From the NCBI RefSeq assembly GCF_006516965.1, contig NZ_VHLH01000002.1:62001-126000 (forward strand): a stretch of 64,000 nt of DNA, read 5' to 3'. This DNA comes from Pararhizobium mangrovi. GTDB taxonomy: Bacteria > Pseudomonadota > Alphaproteobacteria > Rhizobiales > Rhizobiaceae. Of this stretch, positions 9,018 through 18,091 are shown piece by piece (positions within the stretch are counted from its first letter, which is position 1; every line of letters starts with the position of its first letter). Under the pieces are notes generated by a model, which worked only from the letters and a program-made list of their open reading frames with translations, had not been told where the DNA came from and did not search any database. Made by a program: the position numbers and the translations under genes.

Positions 9018-10664
9018 ATGGCCGCAGCGCTGCTCGACGTTCAGGGCCTCGATGTCTTCTTCACGACCTACGGGCGCAAGCGCCAGGTGCTGCGTGACGT
9101 CGGCTTCTCGATCGCGCCGAGCGAGCGCGTCGCGCTCATCGGTGAGACGGGTTCGGGAAAGTCGGTCACGGCCAAGGCGATCATCGGCACGTTGCCCAAC
9201 AACGCGACGATCGACGGCGGTCGCATCGCGCTTGAAGGCGAAGACGTGCTTTCGCTTTCGCGCGACCGGCGCGAGGCGCTGAAGGGCACGGCGTTCTCGC
9301 TGATCATGCAGGACCCGCTGTCCTCCTTCAATCCGGTCTTCAGGATCGGAACCCATCTCGACGACGTGATGCGCTTTGCCGATCGTCGCAACGGCATCCG
9401 AAACGGCAAGGCGGCTCGCCGCAAGCGCATTGCCGAAGTGCTGAGGCGGGTGCAGCTTTCCGAGCCCGAACGGGTGATGAACGCCTGGCCGTCGGAACTG
9501 TCGGGCGGTATGCGACAGCGCGTGCTGATCGGGCTGGCGCTCCTGCACCGGCCGCGCCTCTTGATCGCGGACGAACCCGGTACAGCGCTCGACGTGACCA
9601 CGCAGGACGAAATTCTCAACCTCGTCAACCGGCTGGTCGAAGAGGAGGGGATGGCGCTGCTGCTCATCACCCACAATCTCGGCGTCGTGCGCAAGGCGGC
9701 GGACCGCGTCGTCGTCATGCACCACGGCGACATCGTCGAGACCGGGCCGACGGAGCGAATCATGAAGGAACCGGCCGCGGCCTATACGCTGAGCCTGCTC
9801 GACGCGGTGCCGGCGCTGTTCGGGCCGAAGGTCACCGACCAGCCCGAAAGCCGTGGGGTGCCGATCGTGACGATCCGCAATCTCGACAAGCTCTACGGTC
9901 GCCGCCAGCATCGCTTCCATGCGGTGAAGAACGTTTCCTTCGACCTGCGCAAGGGCGAGATCTTCGGACTGGCCGGCGAAAGCGGTTCGGGCAAGACCAG
10001 CGTCGCACGCATGGTCATGGGGCTGACGCCGCCGAGCGCCGGGACGATCGAGATCGACGGCAAGGCGGCGGGCGACCGCCGGGCAACGCAGATCGTCTAC
10101 CAGAATCCCGGCACTTCGCTCAATCCGCGCCGCTCCGTCGAACAGACGCTGACGCTGCCATTGGCGTCGATCGGCATGCGCGGGGCGGCGCGAAGCGCGC
10201 GCCTCGACGAGCTGATGCAGCTCGTCCGTCTCCCGCGGTCTTATCTCGGCAAGTACCCGCACGAACTGTCGGGCGGCCAGAAGCAGCGCGTCGCGATCGC
10301 GCGGGCGCTTGCCGCCGAACCGCGGATCCTCATTCTCGACGAACCGACCGCGGCCCTCGATGTCTCGGTTCAGAAGACCATCATCGACCTTTTGCTGCAG
10401 CTTCGCGACGAACTCGGCCTTACCTATCTGATCATTTCGCACGACCTTTCGCTGATGCGGAATTTCTGTTCGCGCATCGCGATCATGCTGCGTGGCGAGA
10501 TCGTCGAGGAGGGTCGTCCGGCCGAGCTCTTCGCCGAGCCCGAGCATCCCTATACCCGTGCGCTGATCTCGGCGATCCCGGTGGTCAGCGACGATGAGGA
10601 ACACCTCAAACCCAAGGTGACGGAGACGGAGCGTCAGCGCTTTCTCGTCGCCGCTACACAATGA
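9018..10664 (+). CDS. ABC transporter ATP-binding protein with two fused nucleotide-binding domains (DppDF type)
   Basis: 548 residues with two complete ATPase halves. The first has Walker A GETGSGKS (about 44-51) and signature LSGGMRQR. The second has GESGSGKT and LSGGQKQR, with Walker B LILDEPTAALD. Each half has the DppD/DppF type of C-terminal extension (HPYTRALISAIP in the second). It powers the two permeases upstream. Fused forms are common in the glutathione/peptide importer group. It is followed immediately by the first hydantoinase gene, which ties import to that enzyme. Confidence 0.93.
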   Translation: MAAALLDVQGLDVFFTTYGRKRQVLRDVGFSIAPSERVALIGETGSGKSVTAKAIIGTLPNNATIDGGRIALEGEDVLSLSRDRREALKGTAFSLIMQDPLSSFNPVFRIGTHLDDVMRFADRRNGIRNGKAARRKRIAEVLRRVQLSEPERVMNAWPSELSGGMRQRVLIGLALLHRPRLLIADEPGTALDVTTQDEILNLVNRLVEEEGMALLLITHNLGVVRKAADRVVVMHHGDIVETGPTERIMKEPAAAYTLSLLDAVPALFGPKVTDQPESRGVPIVTIRNLDKLYGRRQHRFHAVKNVSFDLRKGEIFGLAGESGSGKTSVARMVMGLTPPSAGTIEIDGKAAGDRRATQIVYQNPGTSLNPRRSVEQTLTLPLASIGMRGAARSARLDELMQLVRLPRSYLGKYPHELSGGQKQRVAIARALAAEPRILILDEPTAALDVSVQKTIIDLLLQLRDELGLTYLIISHDLSLMRNFCSRIAIMLRGEIVEEGRPAELFAEPEHPYTRALISAIPVVSDDEEHLKPKVTETERQRFLVAATQ

Positions 10665-10678
10665 GAGAAGGAGAACGC

Positions 10679-12229
10679 GTGCTGCGTGTCGGAATTGACG
10701 TGGGCGGGACCAATACCGATGCCGTCGTGCTCGACGCCCGGGCAGTACTGGCCGGCGTGAAGGTGTCGACGAGCGAGGATGTCACATCGGGGATCATCGA
10801 GGCGCTCGAAGCGGTCATCGACGCTGCCGGCATCACGCGTGAGGCGATCGGGATGGTGATGATCGGCACGACGCATTTCACAAACGCAGTGATAGAGCGA
10901 CGTGAAATCGAGGAAGTCGCCGCGATCCGTCTTGCCCTGCCGGCCGGTGCGGGTTTGCCACCGATGATCGACTGGCCGAAAGATATCAGGGGGGTCGTCG
11001 GTAACCACGTCTATCAGGTCAAGGGCGGATACGAGTTCGACGGTCGCGAGATCAGTCCGCTCGATGAGGATGCGCTCGTGCGCATCGCCGGTGACATCCG
11101 CGCGAAGGGCCTCAAGGCGGCTGCCGTAACCGGCGTCTTCTGCGGCATCAACGATGCGATGGAACGGCGTGCCGGAGAAGTCCTGCAGGCGCACTGCCCG
11201 GGCCTTTCGGTGGTTCTTTCCAACGACATCGGACAGCATGGCCTGCTGGCGCGCGAGAGCGCGACCATCATGAACGCATCGCTCCTGTCGCTTGCCGAGC
11301 GCACCGTTTCGGCTTTTGCCGGCGCACTTGCCGGGGCGGGCATCACCTGTCCGTTCTACGTCACGCAGAACGACGGTACGTTGATGGCTGCCGACATCGT
11401 GCGCGAGAAGCCGGTGCTCACCTTCGCTTCCGGCCCGACGAATTCGATGCGCGGCGCCGCCTTCCTCACGGGATTGCGTGAGGCGATCGTCGTCGACGTG
11501 GGAGGTACGACGAGCGACATCGGATCGCTGCATCTCGGCTTTCCGAGGCAAGCGGCGACGACGGTCGATATCGGCGGTGTACGCACGAATTTCCGCATGC
11601 CCGACGTTCTGTCCATCGGACTGGGAGGCGGTTCGCTCGTCACCGACGACGGCGCAACGATCGGCCCGCGTTCGGTCGGCTACCGGGTTTCGAAGGAGGC
11701 CTTGGTCTTCGGCGGCAAGACGCTGACGGCGACGGATATCGCGGTCGCACGAGGTCGCACCGATATCGGCGAACGTGAGCGTGTCGCGCGTCTCGACCGC
11801 GCGCTTGTCGAACGCGCCGGCGAGCGCATTGCGGAAATGATCGAACAGTGCGTCGAACGCGCGCGCGTCTCGGCCGATCCGGTGCCGGTCATTGCGGTCG
11901 GCGGTGGCTCCGTACTGATGCCCGAGCGCATCGGCGACCTGAAGGTGGTACGGCCGGAAAATTTTGCCGTGGCGAATGCCGTCGGTGCCGCGATCGCTCA
12001 GATCAGCGGAGAGACGGACCGGATCTTTTCGCTCGTCGAGGGACGCACGCGCGAGAGCGCGCTTGCCCAGGCGGAGGACGAGGCGAGGGGGCGTGCCATC
12101 GAGGCCGGCGCGCTTGCGAGCACCCTCGAAGTGATCGAGCGCGAGGATACGCCGCTCGCCTATCTGCCCGGCAACGCCACGCGCATCCACGTCAAGGTCG
12201 TGGGGGAAATGGGAGCCATCGATGTCTGA
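10679..12229 (+). CDS. Hydantoinase/oxoprolinase-family protein (HyuA type), copy 1
   Basis: 516 residues from GTG 10679, preceded by AAGGAG; an in-frame ATG at 10661 overlapping the ATPase stop is the alternative. The actin-fold nucleotide motifs are clear: GIDVGGTNTDAVV at the N-terminus, VDVGGTTSDIG near residue 280 and IAVGGGSVL near 410. HyuA-type proteins open five-membered hydantoin or oxoproline rings at the cost of ATP, usually with a HyuB partner. No HyuB is seen here; the next gene is DUF917. It overlaps that gene by 8 bases. A clearly related paralogue lies at 16115. Confidence 0.88.
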   Translation: MLRVGIDVGGTNTDAVVLDARAVLAGVKVSTSEDVTSGIIEALEAVIDAAGITREAIGMVMIGTTHFTNAVIERREIEEVAAIRLALPAGAGLPPMIDWPKDIRGVVGNHVYQVKGGYEFDGREISPLDEDALVRIAGDIRAKGLKAAAVTGVFCGINDAMERRAGEVLQAHCPGLSVVLSNDIGQHGLLARESATIMNASLLSLAERTVSAFAGALAGAGITCPFYVTQNDGTLMAADIVREKPVLTFASGPTNSMRGAAFLTGLREAIVVDVGGTTSDIGSLHLGFPRQAATTVDIGGVRTNFRMPDVLSIGLGGGSLVTDDGATIGPRSVGYRVSKEALVFGGKTLTATDIAVARGRTDIGERERVARLDRALVERAGERIAEMIEQCVERARVSADPVPVIAVGGGSVLMPERIGDLKVVRPENFAVANAVGAAIAQISGETDRIFSLVEGRTRESALAQAEDEARGRAIEAGALASTLEVIEREDTPLAYLPGNATRIHVKVVGEMGAIDV

Positions 12230-13343
12230 GACGAAGCGAACCACCTTCGATCGTAGCGACCTGCGGGTGCTGACCCGCGAGGACCTCGATGCGCTCGAGA
12301 TCGGTGCCGGCATCCTCGGCACGGGCGGCGGCGGCAATCCCTATCAGGGCAAGCTGCTTGCCTTGCAGGCAATGAACGATGGCTACGAACTCAGCATCCT
12401 TGCGCCCGACAGGATTGCGCAGGAGGCCGTGTGCATGCCGGTCGGTGGTATCGGCGCGCCCGTGGTCGGCGTCGAGCGTATTCGCGAGGGACGCGAGGGA
12501 TTGAGATGTCTGCGCGCCATGGAAGAACTCCTCCGCGCACCGATCGATGCCGTCGTCTGCGAAGAGATCGGCGGTGCGAACTCGATGAGCCCGCTTGTCG
12601 CCGCCGGCCTTGCCGGGTTGCCCGTGCTCGACTGCGATGGAATGGGGCGGGCCTTCCCCGAGATGCAGATGACGACGTTCTCGATCTACGGGCATTCCTC
12701 GACGCCGTCGGTCATGTGCGACCTGCACGGCAACGTCGTCACCTTCACGCATGCGGCGTCGGAGGTCTGGCATGAGAGGATGGCGCGAGCCTGCGTCGTC
12801 GCACAGGGTGGCGGAGCGATGCTTGCCGCCGCTCCGATGAGTGCGCGGTTCCTGTGTCGGTACGCCGTGCCGGATAGCTACACGCGTGCGATCGCGCTCG
12901 GCGAAGCCGTGATGACGGCACGGCGCCGGCAGGAGGATCCGATCGCGGCACTATGTGCGCATCAAACCGGTCGGCAGGTGTTTACCGGCAAGATCACCGA
13001 TCTCAGACGGCATCTGCGCGCGGGCTTCGCCGTCGGCGAACTGACGTTGACGGGTTTCGGCAACCATCATGGCGAGAGCGCCGAAGTGAAGATCCAGAAC
13101 GAGAACCTCGTCTTCGCGCGCGAGGGCATCGTGGAGGTCTCGGTACCGGATCTCATCGTCATCCTCGACATCGACAGCGGTCACGCGATCACCACCGAGA
13201 TGCTGCGCTATGGCCAGCGGGTCTCGGTTGTCGCCCTGCCGGCGCCGCAGCTTCTACGCAGCGAAGAGGCGCTTGCCGTCGTTGGTCCGTCCGCCTTTGG
13301 CTATCCCGACATCGCTTACGTACCGCTCGAACCGGCGGCATGA
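12222..13343 (+). CDS. DUF917 (S-methyl-thiohydantoin desulfurase-type) protein, copy 1
   Basis: 373 residues; starts inside the end of the HyuA gene. Family marks are GAGILGTGGGGNPYQG near residue 28, EIGGANSMSPL near 115, the DGMGRAFPEMQMTTF segment near 140 and a C-terminal LRYGQRVSVVALPAPQLLRS. PF06032 (DUF917) is, to my knowledge, now named for an S-methyl-thiohydantoin desulfurase studied in ergothioneine breakdown; I cannot check that here. DUF917 genes commonly sit next to HyuA genes, as here. It probably acts on the same ring-bearing intermediate as HyuA copy 1. Substrate unknown. Confidence 0.85.
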   Translation: MSETKRTTFDRSDLRVLTREDLDALEIGAGILGTGGGGNPYQGKLLALQAMNDGYELSILAPDRIAQEAVCMPVGGIGAPVVGVERIREGREGLRCLRAMEELLRAPIDAVVCEEIGGANSMSPLVAAGLAGLPVLDCDGMGRAFPEMQMTTFSIYGHSSTPSVMCDLHGNVVTFTHAASEVWHERMARACVVAQGGGAMLAAAPMSARFLCRYAVPDSYTRAIALGEAVMTARRRQEDPIAALCAHQTGRQVFTGKITDLRRHLRAGFAVGELTLTGFGNHHGESAEVKIQNENLVFAREGIVEVSVPDLIVILDIDSGHAITTEMLRYGQRVSVVALPAPQLLRSEEALAVVGPSAFGYPDIAYVPLEPAA

Positions 13344-13396
13344 CGACCCATGGGCCGAACGATTTCCGAACTTTGCCACACTCCAGAGGAAAAAAG

Positions 13397-14983
13397 ATGA
13401 ACAATCCGCATTTGCGCAACGCCTTCGCCGCTTTCCTTCTCGCCGGCACGGCCGCTATCGGTCTGCCCATGTCCGCTCATGCGGCGGATCCGGTTTCCAC
13501 CGTCGTCAACATCACACAAATCTTCAAGTCGCTCGATCCCGCACGGGTGACCGACTACACCGGCTACATGGCGGTCGTGAACATGTATGACGGGCTGACG
13601 ACCGTGAACGAAGCCGGCAAGATCGTCCCGCAGCTCGCCAAGAGCTGGGACATCTCGAAGGACGGACTGACCTACACCTTCCACCTGCGTGACGACGTCA
13701 AGTTCCAGAACGGAACGCCGATGAAGGCATCGGACGTCGTTTATACGATCCAGCGCATGCTGGCGATCAACGAGGGCCCGTCTCACCTGATCGACGGTCT
13801 GGTGGATGCGAAGAACGTCAAAGCCCCCGACGACCATACGGTGGTCGTCAAGCTCAACAAGCCGTTCTCTCCCTTCATGGCGGTCACGCCCCTTATCCTC
13901 GTCGTCAACGAGGACGAGATCAAAGCCAACGCCAAGTCCGAGTGGGGCAAGAGCTACGTCGCGGACCACTCCGTTGGTTCCGGCCCCTACCAACTCGTCA
14001 GCTACAACCGCTCCGCTGATCTGGTGATGAAGCGCAACCCGGACTATTTCCTCGGGTGGCCGAACGGCACGCCGATCGACCAGTTGCGTTTCGTTCAGAC
14101 ATCGGACGAAGCGACGGTCAAGGCGCTGGCGCAGAAGGGCGAACTCGGCATGTCGTCGTCGAGCCTCTCGACCGATACGGTCCAGGCGATCGGCAAACTG
14201 CCGAATTACAAGCTCATCGACACGACGACGGCAACGGGCTTCACGATGAAGCTCAACACCCAGCGCGCACCCACCGACGACGTTTATGTGCGCAAGGCGA
14301 TCGCGCTTGCCACCGACTACAACACGATCCAAACGATCATCCAGCCCGGAAAGCCGATGACCGGACCATTGCCGCCGGTTTTCAAGGACGCCCATGACGA
14401 CTCGATCAAGCCCGGCCAATACGATCTGAAGGCGGCCAACGCCGAACTCGCCAAGTCGAAATACGCGGGCAAGCCAATCAAGGTGACGCTATCCTACGTC
14501 GATGCTCTGTCCTTCGAGCAGGAGGTCGCACTGCTTATGCAGGCAAATCTTTCTTCGATCGGCATCACCGTCGACATCCAGCCGCAACCCTGGAACCGGA
14601 TCGTCGACATGGCGACGAAGCCAACGACGACGCCAAACATTACCGAGGTGAATATCGGGCCGACCTATCCCTCGCCGGACAGCATGTTCTATCCGCAGTA
14701 CGATTCGATGGCGTCGGGTACATGGCTGTCGATGGAATGGCTGGACGACAAGACCACCGACGATCTGATCGCCAAGGCGCGAGCGACGCCCGAAGTGAAG
14801 GCTCGCAACGCGATCTACAAGCAGATCCAGCAGCGCATCATGAAGCTGCAACCGACGGTCTTCGCCAACGCCCCGGTGCGCCACTACGCCGCCAGCAAAT
14901 GCCTTCAGGGATACAAATACATCCCGATGCAGAGCTGGGACCTGAATTTCTGGAACTATCACTGGGACTGCTCGGCCAAATGA
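13397..14983 (+). CDS. ABC transporter solute-binding protein, family 5 (DppA/OppA type)
   Basis: 528 residues with a clear Sec signal peptide ending in SAHA-AD (cut after about residue 30), so periplasmic. SBP family 5 marks follow: AKSWDISKDGLTYTFHLRDDVKF and VGSGPYQLVSYN. AGAGGA before ATG 13397 is the ribosome site. It is the binding component for the permeases and ATPase at 7103-10664, although it lies after the first HyuA-DUF917 pair. A 13-bp perfect hairpin follows the stop codon and may raise the level of this subunit relative to downstream genes. Ligands of the family include peptides, opines and glutathione. Confidence 0.93.
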   Translation: MNNPHLRNAFAAFLLAGTAAIGLPMSAHAADPVSTVVNITQIFKSLDPARVTDYTGYMAVVNMYDGLTTVNEAGKIVPQLAKSWDISKDGLTYTFHLRDDVKFQNGTPMKASDVVYTIQRMLAINEGPSHLIDGLVDAKNVKAPDDHTVVVKLNKPFSPFMAVTPLILVVNEDEIKANAKSEWGKSYVADHSVGSGPYQLVSYNRSADLVMKRNPDYFLGWPNGTPIDQLRFVQTSDEATVKALAQKGELGMSSSSLSTDTVQAIGKLPNYKLIDTTTATGFTMKLNTQRAPTDDVYVRKAIALATDYNTIQTIIQPGKPMTGPLPPVFKDAHDDSIKPGQYDLKAANAELAKSKYAGKPIKVTLSYVDALSFEQEVALLMQANLSSIGITVDIQPQPWNRIVDMATKPTTTPNITEVNIGPTYPSPDSMFYPQYDSMASGTWLSMEWLDDKTTDDLIAKARATPEVKARNAIYKQIQQRIMKLQPTVFANAPVRHYAASKCLQGYKYIPMQSWDLNFWNYHWDCSAK

Positions 14984-14990
14984 GCCGTGC

Positions 14991-15020
14991 CGACTGGCGG
15001 CCGGTCTCGGCCGCCAGTCG
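14991..15020 (+). terminator. 13-bp perfect hairpin after the binding-protein gene (attenuator or mRNA stabiliser)
   Basis: CGACTGGCGGCCG (14991-15003) and CGGCCGCCAGTCG (15008-15020) are perfectly complementary with a GTCT loop. No T-run follows, so it is unlikely to be a full terminator. Hairpins at this place in ABC operons often protect the upstream binding-protein mRNA. Confidence 0.6.
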
Positions 15021-15035
15021 GGGAAATTCCGAAAG

Positions 15036-16118
15036 ATGACGATGAAACGTACGTTTCTCGAAGACGACATTGCGCCGCTTGCGACCGGCGCCTGGATCCT
15101 CGGTACCGGCGGCGGCGGAAGCCCCTATGTTTCCGCCCTCAACATGCGCGAACTCTGCCGATCCGGGCATTCGGTCGAGGTGATCGATGCGGGCGACCTC
15201 GACGACGACGACCTCGTTGCGGTGGTGTCCGGCATGGGCGCGCCGCTCGTCGGTCAGGAGCGGCTGCGTGATCCGGTACTGCTTGGGCGGGCGGTTACCG
15301 CGATGGAGGACTATCTTGGGCAATCGTTCCGGGCGGTCATGAACCTGGAGATCGGCGGTGGCAACGCGTTTGCCTCGTTCCTGGCCGCCGCCGCGACCGG
15401 CAAGCCGGTTGTGGACGCCGATGCGATGGGCCGGGCCTATCCGGAGGCGCAGATGACCTCGTTCGCGATCGGCGGGCTGACGATGTATCCGCTGTCGCTC
15501 GTCGACGTACGCGACAACGAGGTGATCGTCACCAAGGCTGCGTCGTGGAAATGGATGGAGCGCATCAGCCGAAGGGTGTGCACCGAGGTCGGCTCGACGG
15601 CCGCGACCTGCAAGGCGCCGCGCACCGGCCGCGAGGTCAGGCAATGGGGCATACACGGAACCGTGACGCAGGCGATCGCCCTTGGCCGCGCCGTGCAGAA
15701 GGCGCGGGCCGCCCATGCCGATCCGATCGAGGCGGTACTCGCGCACGCCGGCGGCGTTGCTCTCTTCAAGGGCAAGGTGGTCGACGTCGACCGTGTCACA
15801 TCGGGCGGGTTTTTGCGCGGCAAGGCGTATGTCGAAGGCCTTGGTGACGACCGCGGGACACGGCTCGAGATGGGCTTCCAGAACGAATGGGCCATCGCCA
15901 TGCGTGACGGCGTGGCAATCGGCATGACGCCGGACCTCCTGTGCCTTCTTGATACGGTCTCCGGCGAGGCGATCGGAACGGAGACGGTGCGCTACGGTCA
16001 AAGGGTGAACCTGATCGCACTCCCGGCACCGCAGATCCTGAAGACGCCGGCGGGCCTGGAAGCCGTCGGGCCACGGGCCTTCGGATACGATCTCGATTAC
16101 AAGTCGGTGTTCTCATGA
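15036..16118 (+). CDS. DUF917 (S-methyl-thiohydantoin desulfurase-type) protein, copy 2
   Basis: 360 residues, paralogue of the product of 12222-13343. It repeats the family marks: GAWILGTGGGGSPYVS near residue 18, LEIGGGNAFASF, DADAMGRAYPEAQMTSF and VRYGQRVNLIALPAPQILK. It is translated with the following HyuA copy through an ATGA overlap (16115-16118). In this second module the DUF917 gene comes first and HyuA second, the reverse of copy 1. A second ATG at 15042 is an alternative start. Confidence 0.85.
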   Translation: MTMKRTFLEDDIAPLATGAWILGTGGGGSPYVSALNMRELCRSGHSVEVIDAGDLDDDDLVAVVSGMGAPLVGQERLRDPVLLGRAVTAMEDYLGQSFRAVMNLEIGGGNAFASFLAAAATGKPVVDADAMGRAYPEAQMTSFAIGGLTMYPLSLVDVRDNEVIVTKAASWKWMERISRRVCTEVGSTAATCKAPRTGREVRQWGIHGTVTQAIALGRAVQKARAAHADPIEAVLAHAGGVALFKGKVVDVDRVTSGGFLRGKAYVEGLGDDRGTRLEMGFQNEWAIAMRDGVAIGMTPDLLCLLDTVSGEAIGTETVRYGQRVNLIALPAPQILKTPAGLEAVGPRAFGYDLDYKSVFS

Positions 16119-17662
16119 AGCGTATCGGGATAGATGTAGGCGGTACCAATACCGATGCCGCCATGGTCGACGGCGACACGATCGTTGCGACCGTAAAGGT
16201 CCCCACAAGCGAAGACGTCATGTCAGGCGTGCGCACCGCGCTCGATGCGGTGAGCGATGCGCGCGGTCCCGGCAACGGCCCGATCGACGCGGTGATGATT
16301 GGTACGACGCATTTCACCAACGCAATCGTCGAGCGGGCACGCCTCGAACGCATAGCCGTCATCCGGATTGCGCTTCCATCCGGACGATCCTTGCCACCGC
16401 TGATCGATTGGCCCGACGATCTGCGTCGTTGCGTCGATCCCATGATGTTCATGGTCCATGGCGGCCACGAATATGATGGGCGAGCGCTCGTCGAAATGCG
16501 CGATGACGAGGTCCGCGACGCGGCGCGAGCCATACGCGATGCCGGCATTACCGCGATCGCGATCTCGGCACTCTTTTCGCCGCTGACATCGCAGTGCGAG
16601 CGGCGAGCAGCCGATCTCGTGCGTGAAATCCTGCCGAACGCGCGCATCACGTTGTCCCACACGCTCGGCCGGATCGGTCTCCTGGAACGCGAGAACGTCG
16701 CGGCACTGAACGCGACGCTTCAGGAACTCGGTCGGCGCACCGTCAAGGCTTTCGATGACGCGCTTGCTACCGCCGGTATCGATGCACCCTTCTTCCTGAC
16801 CCAGAACGATGGCACGGTAGCGCTCGCCTCGATCGCCGCCGAGAATCCGGTTCACTGCTTCGCATCCGGGCCCACCAATTCGATGCGGGGGGCGGCGTTT
16901 CTGACCGGCGAGAACGACGCGATGGTCGTCGATGTCGGCGGAACGACCTCCGATATCGGCTGCCTGTCCGGCGGATTTCCGCGCGAGGCCAACAACATCG
17001 TGCATGTGGGCGGTGTGCGAACCCTTTTCCGCATGCCGGATCTTCTTCCGATCGCGCTTGGCGGCGGAACCATCGTCGATGCAAAGACCGGTGCGATAGG
17101 CCCACGCAGCGTCGGCTACCGGATCACGCAGGACTCCCTGGTTTTCGGCGGGGAAACGTTGACGACCTCCGACATCGGTGTTGCCGCGGGACTAGTCGAG
17201 ATGGGTGATCACGACCGAGTAAAGGGTCTCGATCCCGCCTTCGTGTCGCAGACACTGACGCGCCTTCGCGAAATGGTGGCCGACGGTTTCGATCGAATGA
17301 AGATTTCGGCCGAGTCGATCCCGCTGATCGCCGTCGGCGGCGGTGCTTTCCTCGTTTCCGATACGGTGGCGGGAGCGAGCAAGGTCATTCGAACCGAGAA
17401 CGCCGGCACGGCAAACGCGCTGGGCGCGGCGATGGCGCAGGTTTCCGGGGAAGTCGATCAGGTCTTTTCCCGCATGTCGCGCGAAAACGCGATCGCTGAG
17501 GCCGAGAGCGCCGCACGCACGAATGCCGTCGCCGCCGGTGCAAGGGAAGAAACCCTTTCGACCCTCGAGATAGAAGATATTCCGATCGCCTATCTTCGCG
17601 ACAACGCGAGACGCGTGCGCGTGCGCGTCATCGGCGACATCGATTTTGGCGGCGCCGGTTAG
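16115..17662 (+). CDS. Hydantoinase/oxoprolinase-family protein (HyuA type), copy 2
   Basis: 515 residues. The three nucleotide-binding motifs are RIGIDVGGTNTDAAM at the N-terminus, VDVGGTTSDIG near residue 272 and IAVGGGAFLV near 408. It shares long stretches with copy 1, such as MIGTTHFTNA and FASGPTNSMRGAAFLTG, so the two arose by duplication. It overlaps the preceding DUF917 gene by four bases and ends the catabolic operon. Two divergent copies suggest two related ring substrates, successive steps, or a mixed complex. Confidence 0.88.
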   Translation: MKRIGIDVGGTNTDAAMVDGDTIVATVKVPTSEDVMSGVRTALDAVSDARGPGNGPIDAVMIGTTHFTNAIVERARLERIAVIRIALPSGRSLPPLIDWPDDLRRCVDPMMFMVHGGHEYDGRALVEMRDDEVRDAARAIRDAGITAIAISALFSPLTSQCERRAADLVREILPNARITLSHTLGRIGLLERENVAALNATLQELGRRTVKAFDDALATAGIDAPFFLTQNDGTVALASIAAENPVHCFASGPTNSMRGAAFLTGENDAMVVDVGGTTSDIGCLSGGFPREANNIVHVGGVRTLFRMPDLLPIALGGGTIVDAKTGAIGPRSVGYRITQDSLVFGGETLTTSDIGVAAGLVEMGDHDRVKGLDPAFVSQTLTRLREMVADGFDRMKISAESIPLIAVGGGAFLVSDTVAGASKVIRTENAGTANALGAAMAQVSGEVDQVFSRMSRENAIAEAESAARTNAVAAGAREETLSTLEIEDIPIAYLRDNARRVRVRVIGDIDFGGAG

Positions 17663-17857
17663 CCAAAAGATAGTCCTCATCAAGGGTTTGATGATCGGTC
17701 GGAGACGCGGCTGCGCTCGACACTCCAAGGGCGACAGATGACGACCGGCTCCGGCATCTCGTGCATTCGTCGCACGCTTTCGAGCGGGACGCTGGTCTGC
17801 CCGTCACCGATCCAACGAGGCGTCCGGTATGTCCGTCGGCAAGGGCGGGAAGACGGC

Positions 17858-17879
17858 GGCTGTTCGTTATCGAACAGCC
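17858..17879. repeat. 9-bp perfect hairpin
   Basis: GGCTGTTCG and CGAACAGCC flank a TTAT loop. There is no T-run on either side, so this is not an ordinary intrinsic terminator. Role unknown. Confidence 0.5.
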
Positions 17880-18028
17880 TCGACGCCGGAACGATCCTTC
17901 CGAAGGCTCGCATGGAGTCGCGCTTCGCGAAGATGTCGAGCAATCGTCGAATTGCAGCGCGGAAAAACACGATATTCCCGGCGATCGGTCGAGCGACCGA
18001 CGAATGACAACCTTGCGTCGATCGCCCA

Positions 18029-18046
18029 GCGCGATACGTATCGCGC
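18029..18046. promoter_or_regulatory. 18-bp perfect palindrome upstream of kup
   Basis: The sequence GCGCGATACGTATCGCGC is its own reverse complement and lies 46 bp before the kup start. It could be a regulator site for kup. No known operator is claimed. Confidence 0.4.
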
Positions 18047-18091
18047 GATGACACAAACCCCGCCCCATCTCTCGACGCCGGATCGGCGCCG

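Larger units (their letters stand above)
17663..18091. other. 429-bp gap with several hairpins, no supported gene
   Basis: Open frames here on both strands have no recognisable motif or ribosome site. The stretch is rich in inverted repeats: TCATCAA-GGGT-TTGATGA at 17677-17694, a 9-bp hairpin at 17858-17879, TCGGTCG-AG-CGACCGA at 17985-18000 and an 18-bp palindrome at 18029-18046. It must hold the end of the catabolic transcript and the promoter of kup. Confidence 0.6.

Noticed and set aside
8946-10661. Long minus-strand frame opposite the ABC ATPase gene
   Set aside because: The plus strand has two complete sets of ABC motifs; the minus frame has none.
17628-18068. Minus-strand frames of 124-146 codons before kup
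   Set aside because: No recognisable motif, overlapping frames of similar length, and inverted repeats inside; treated as non-coding gap.
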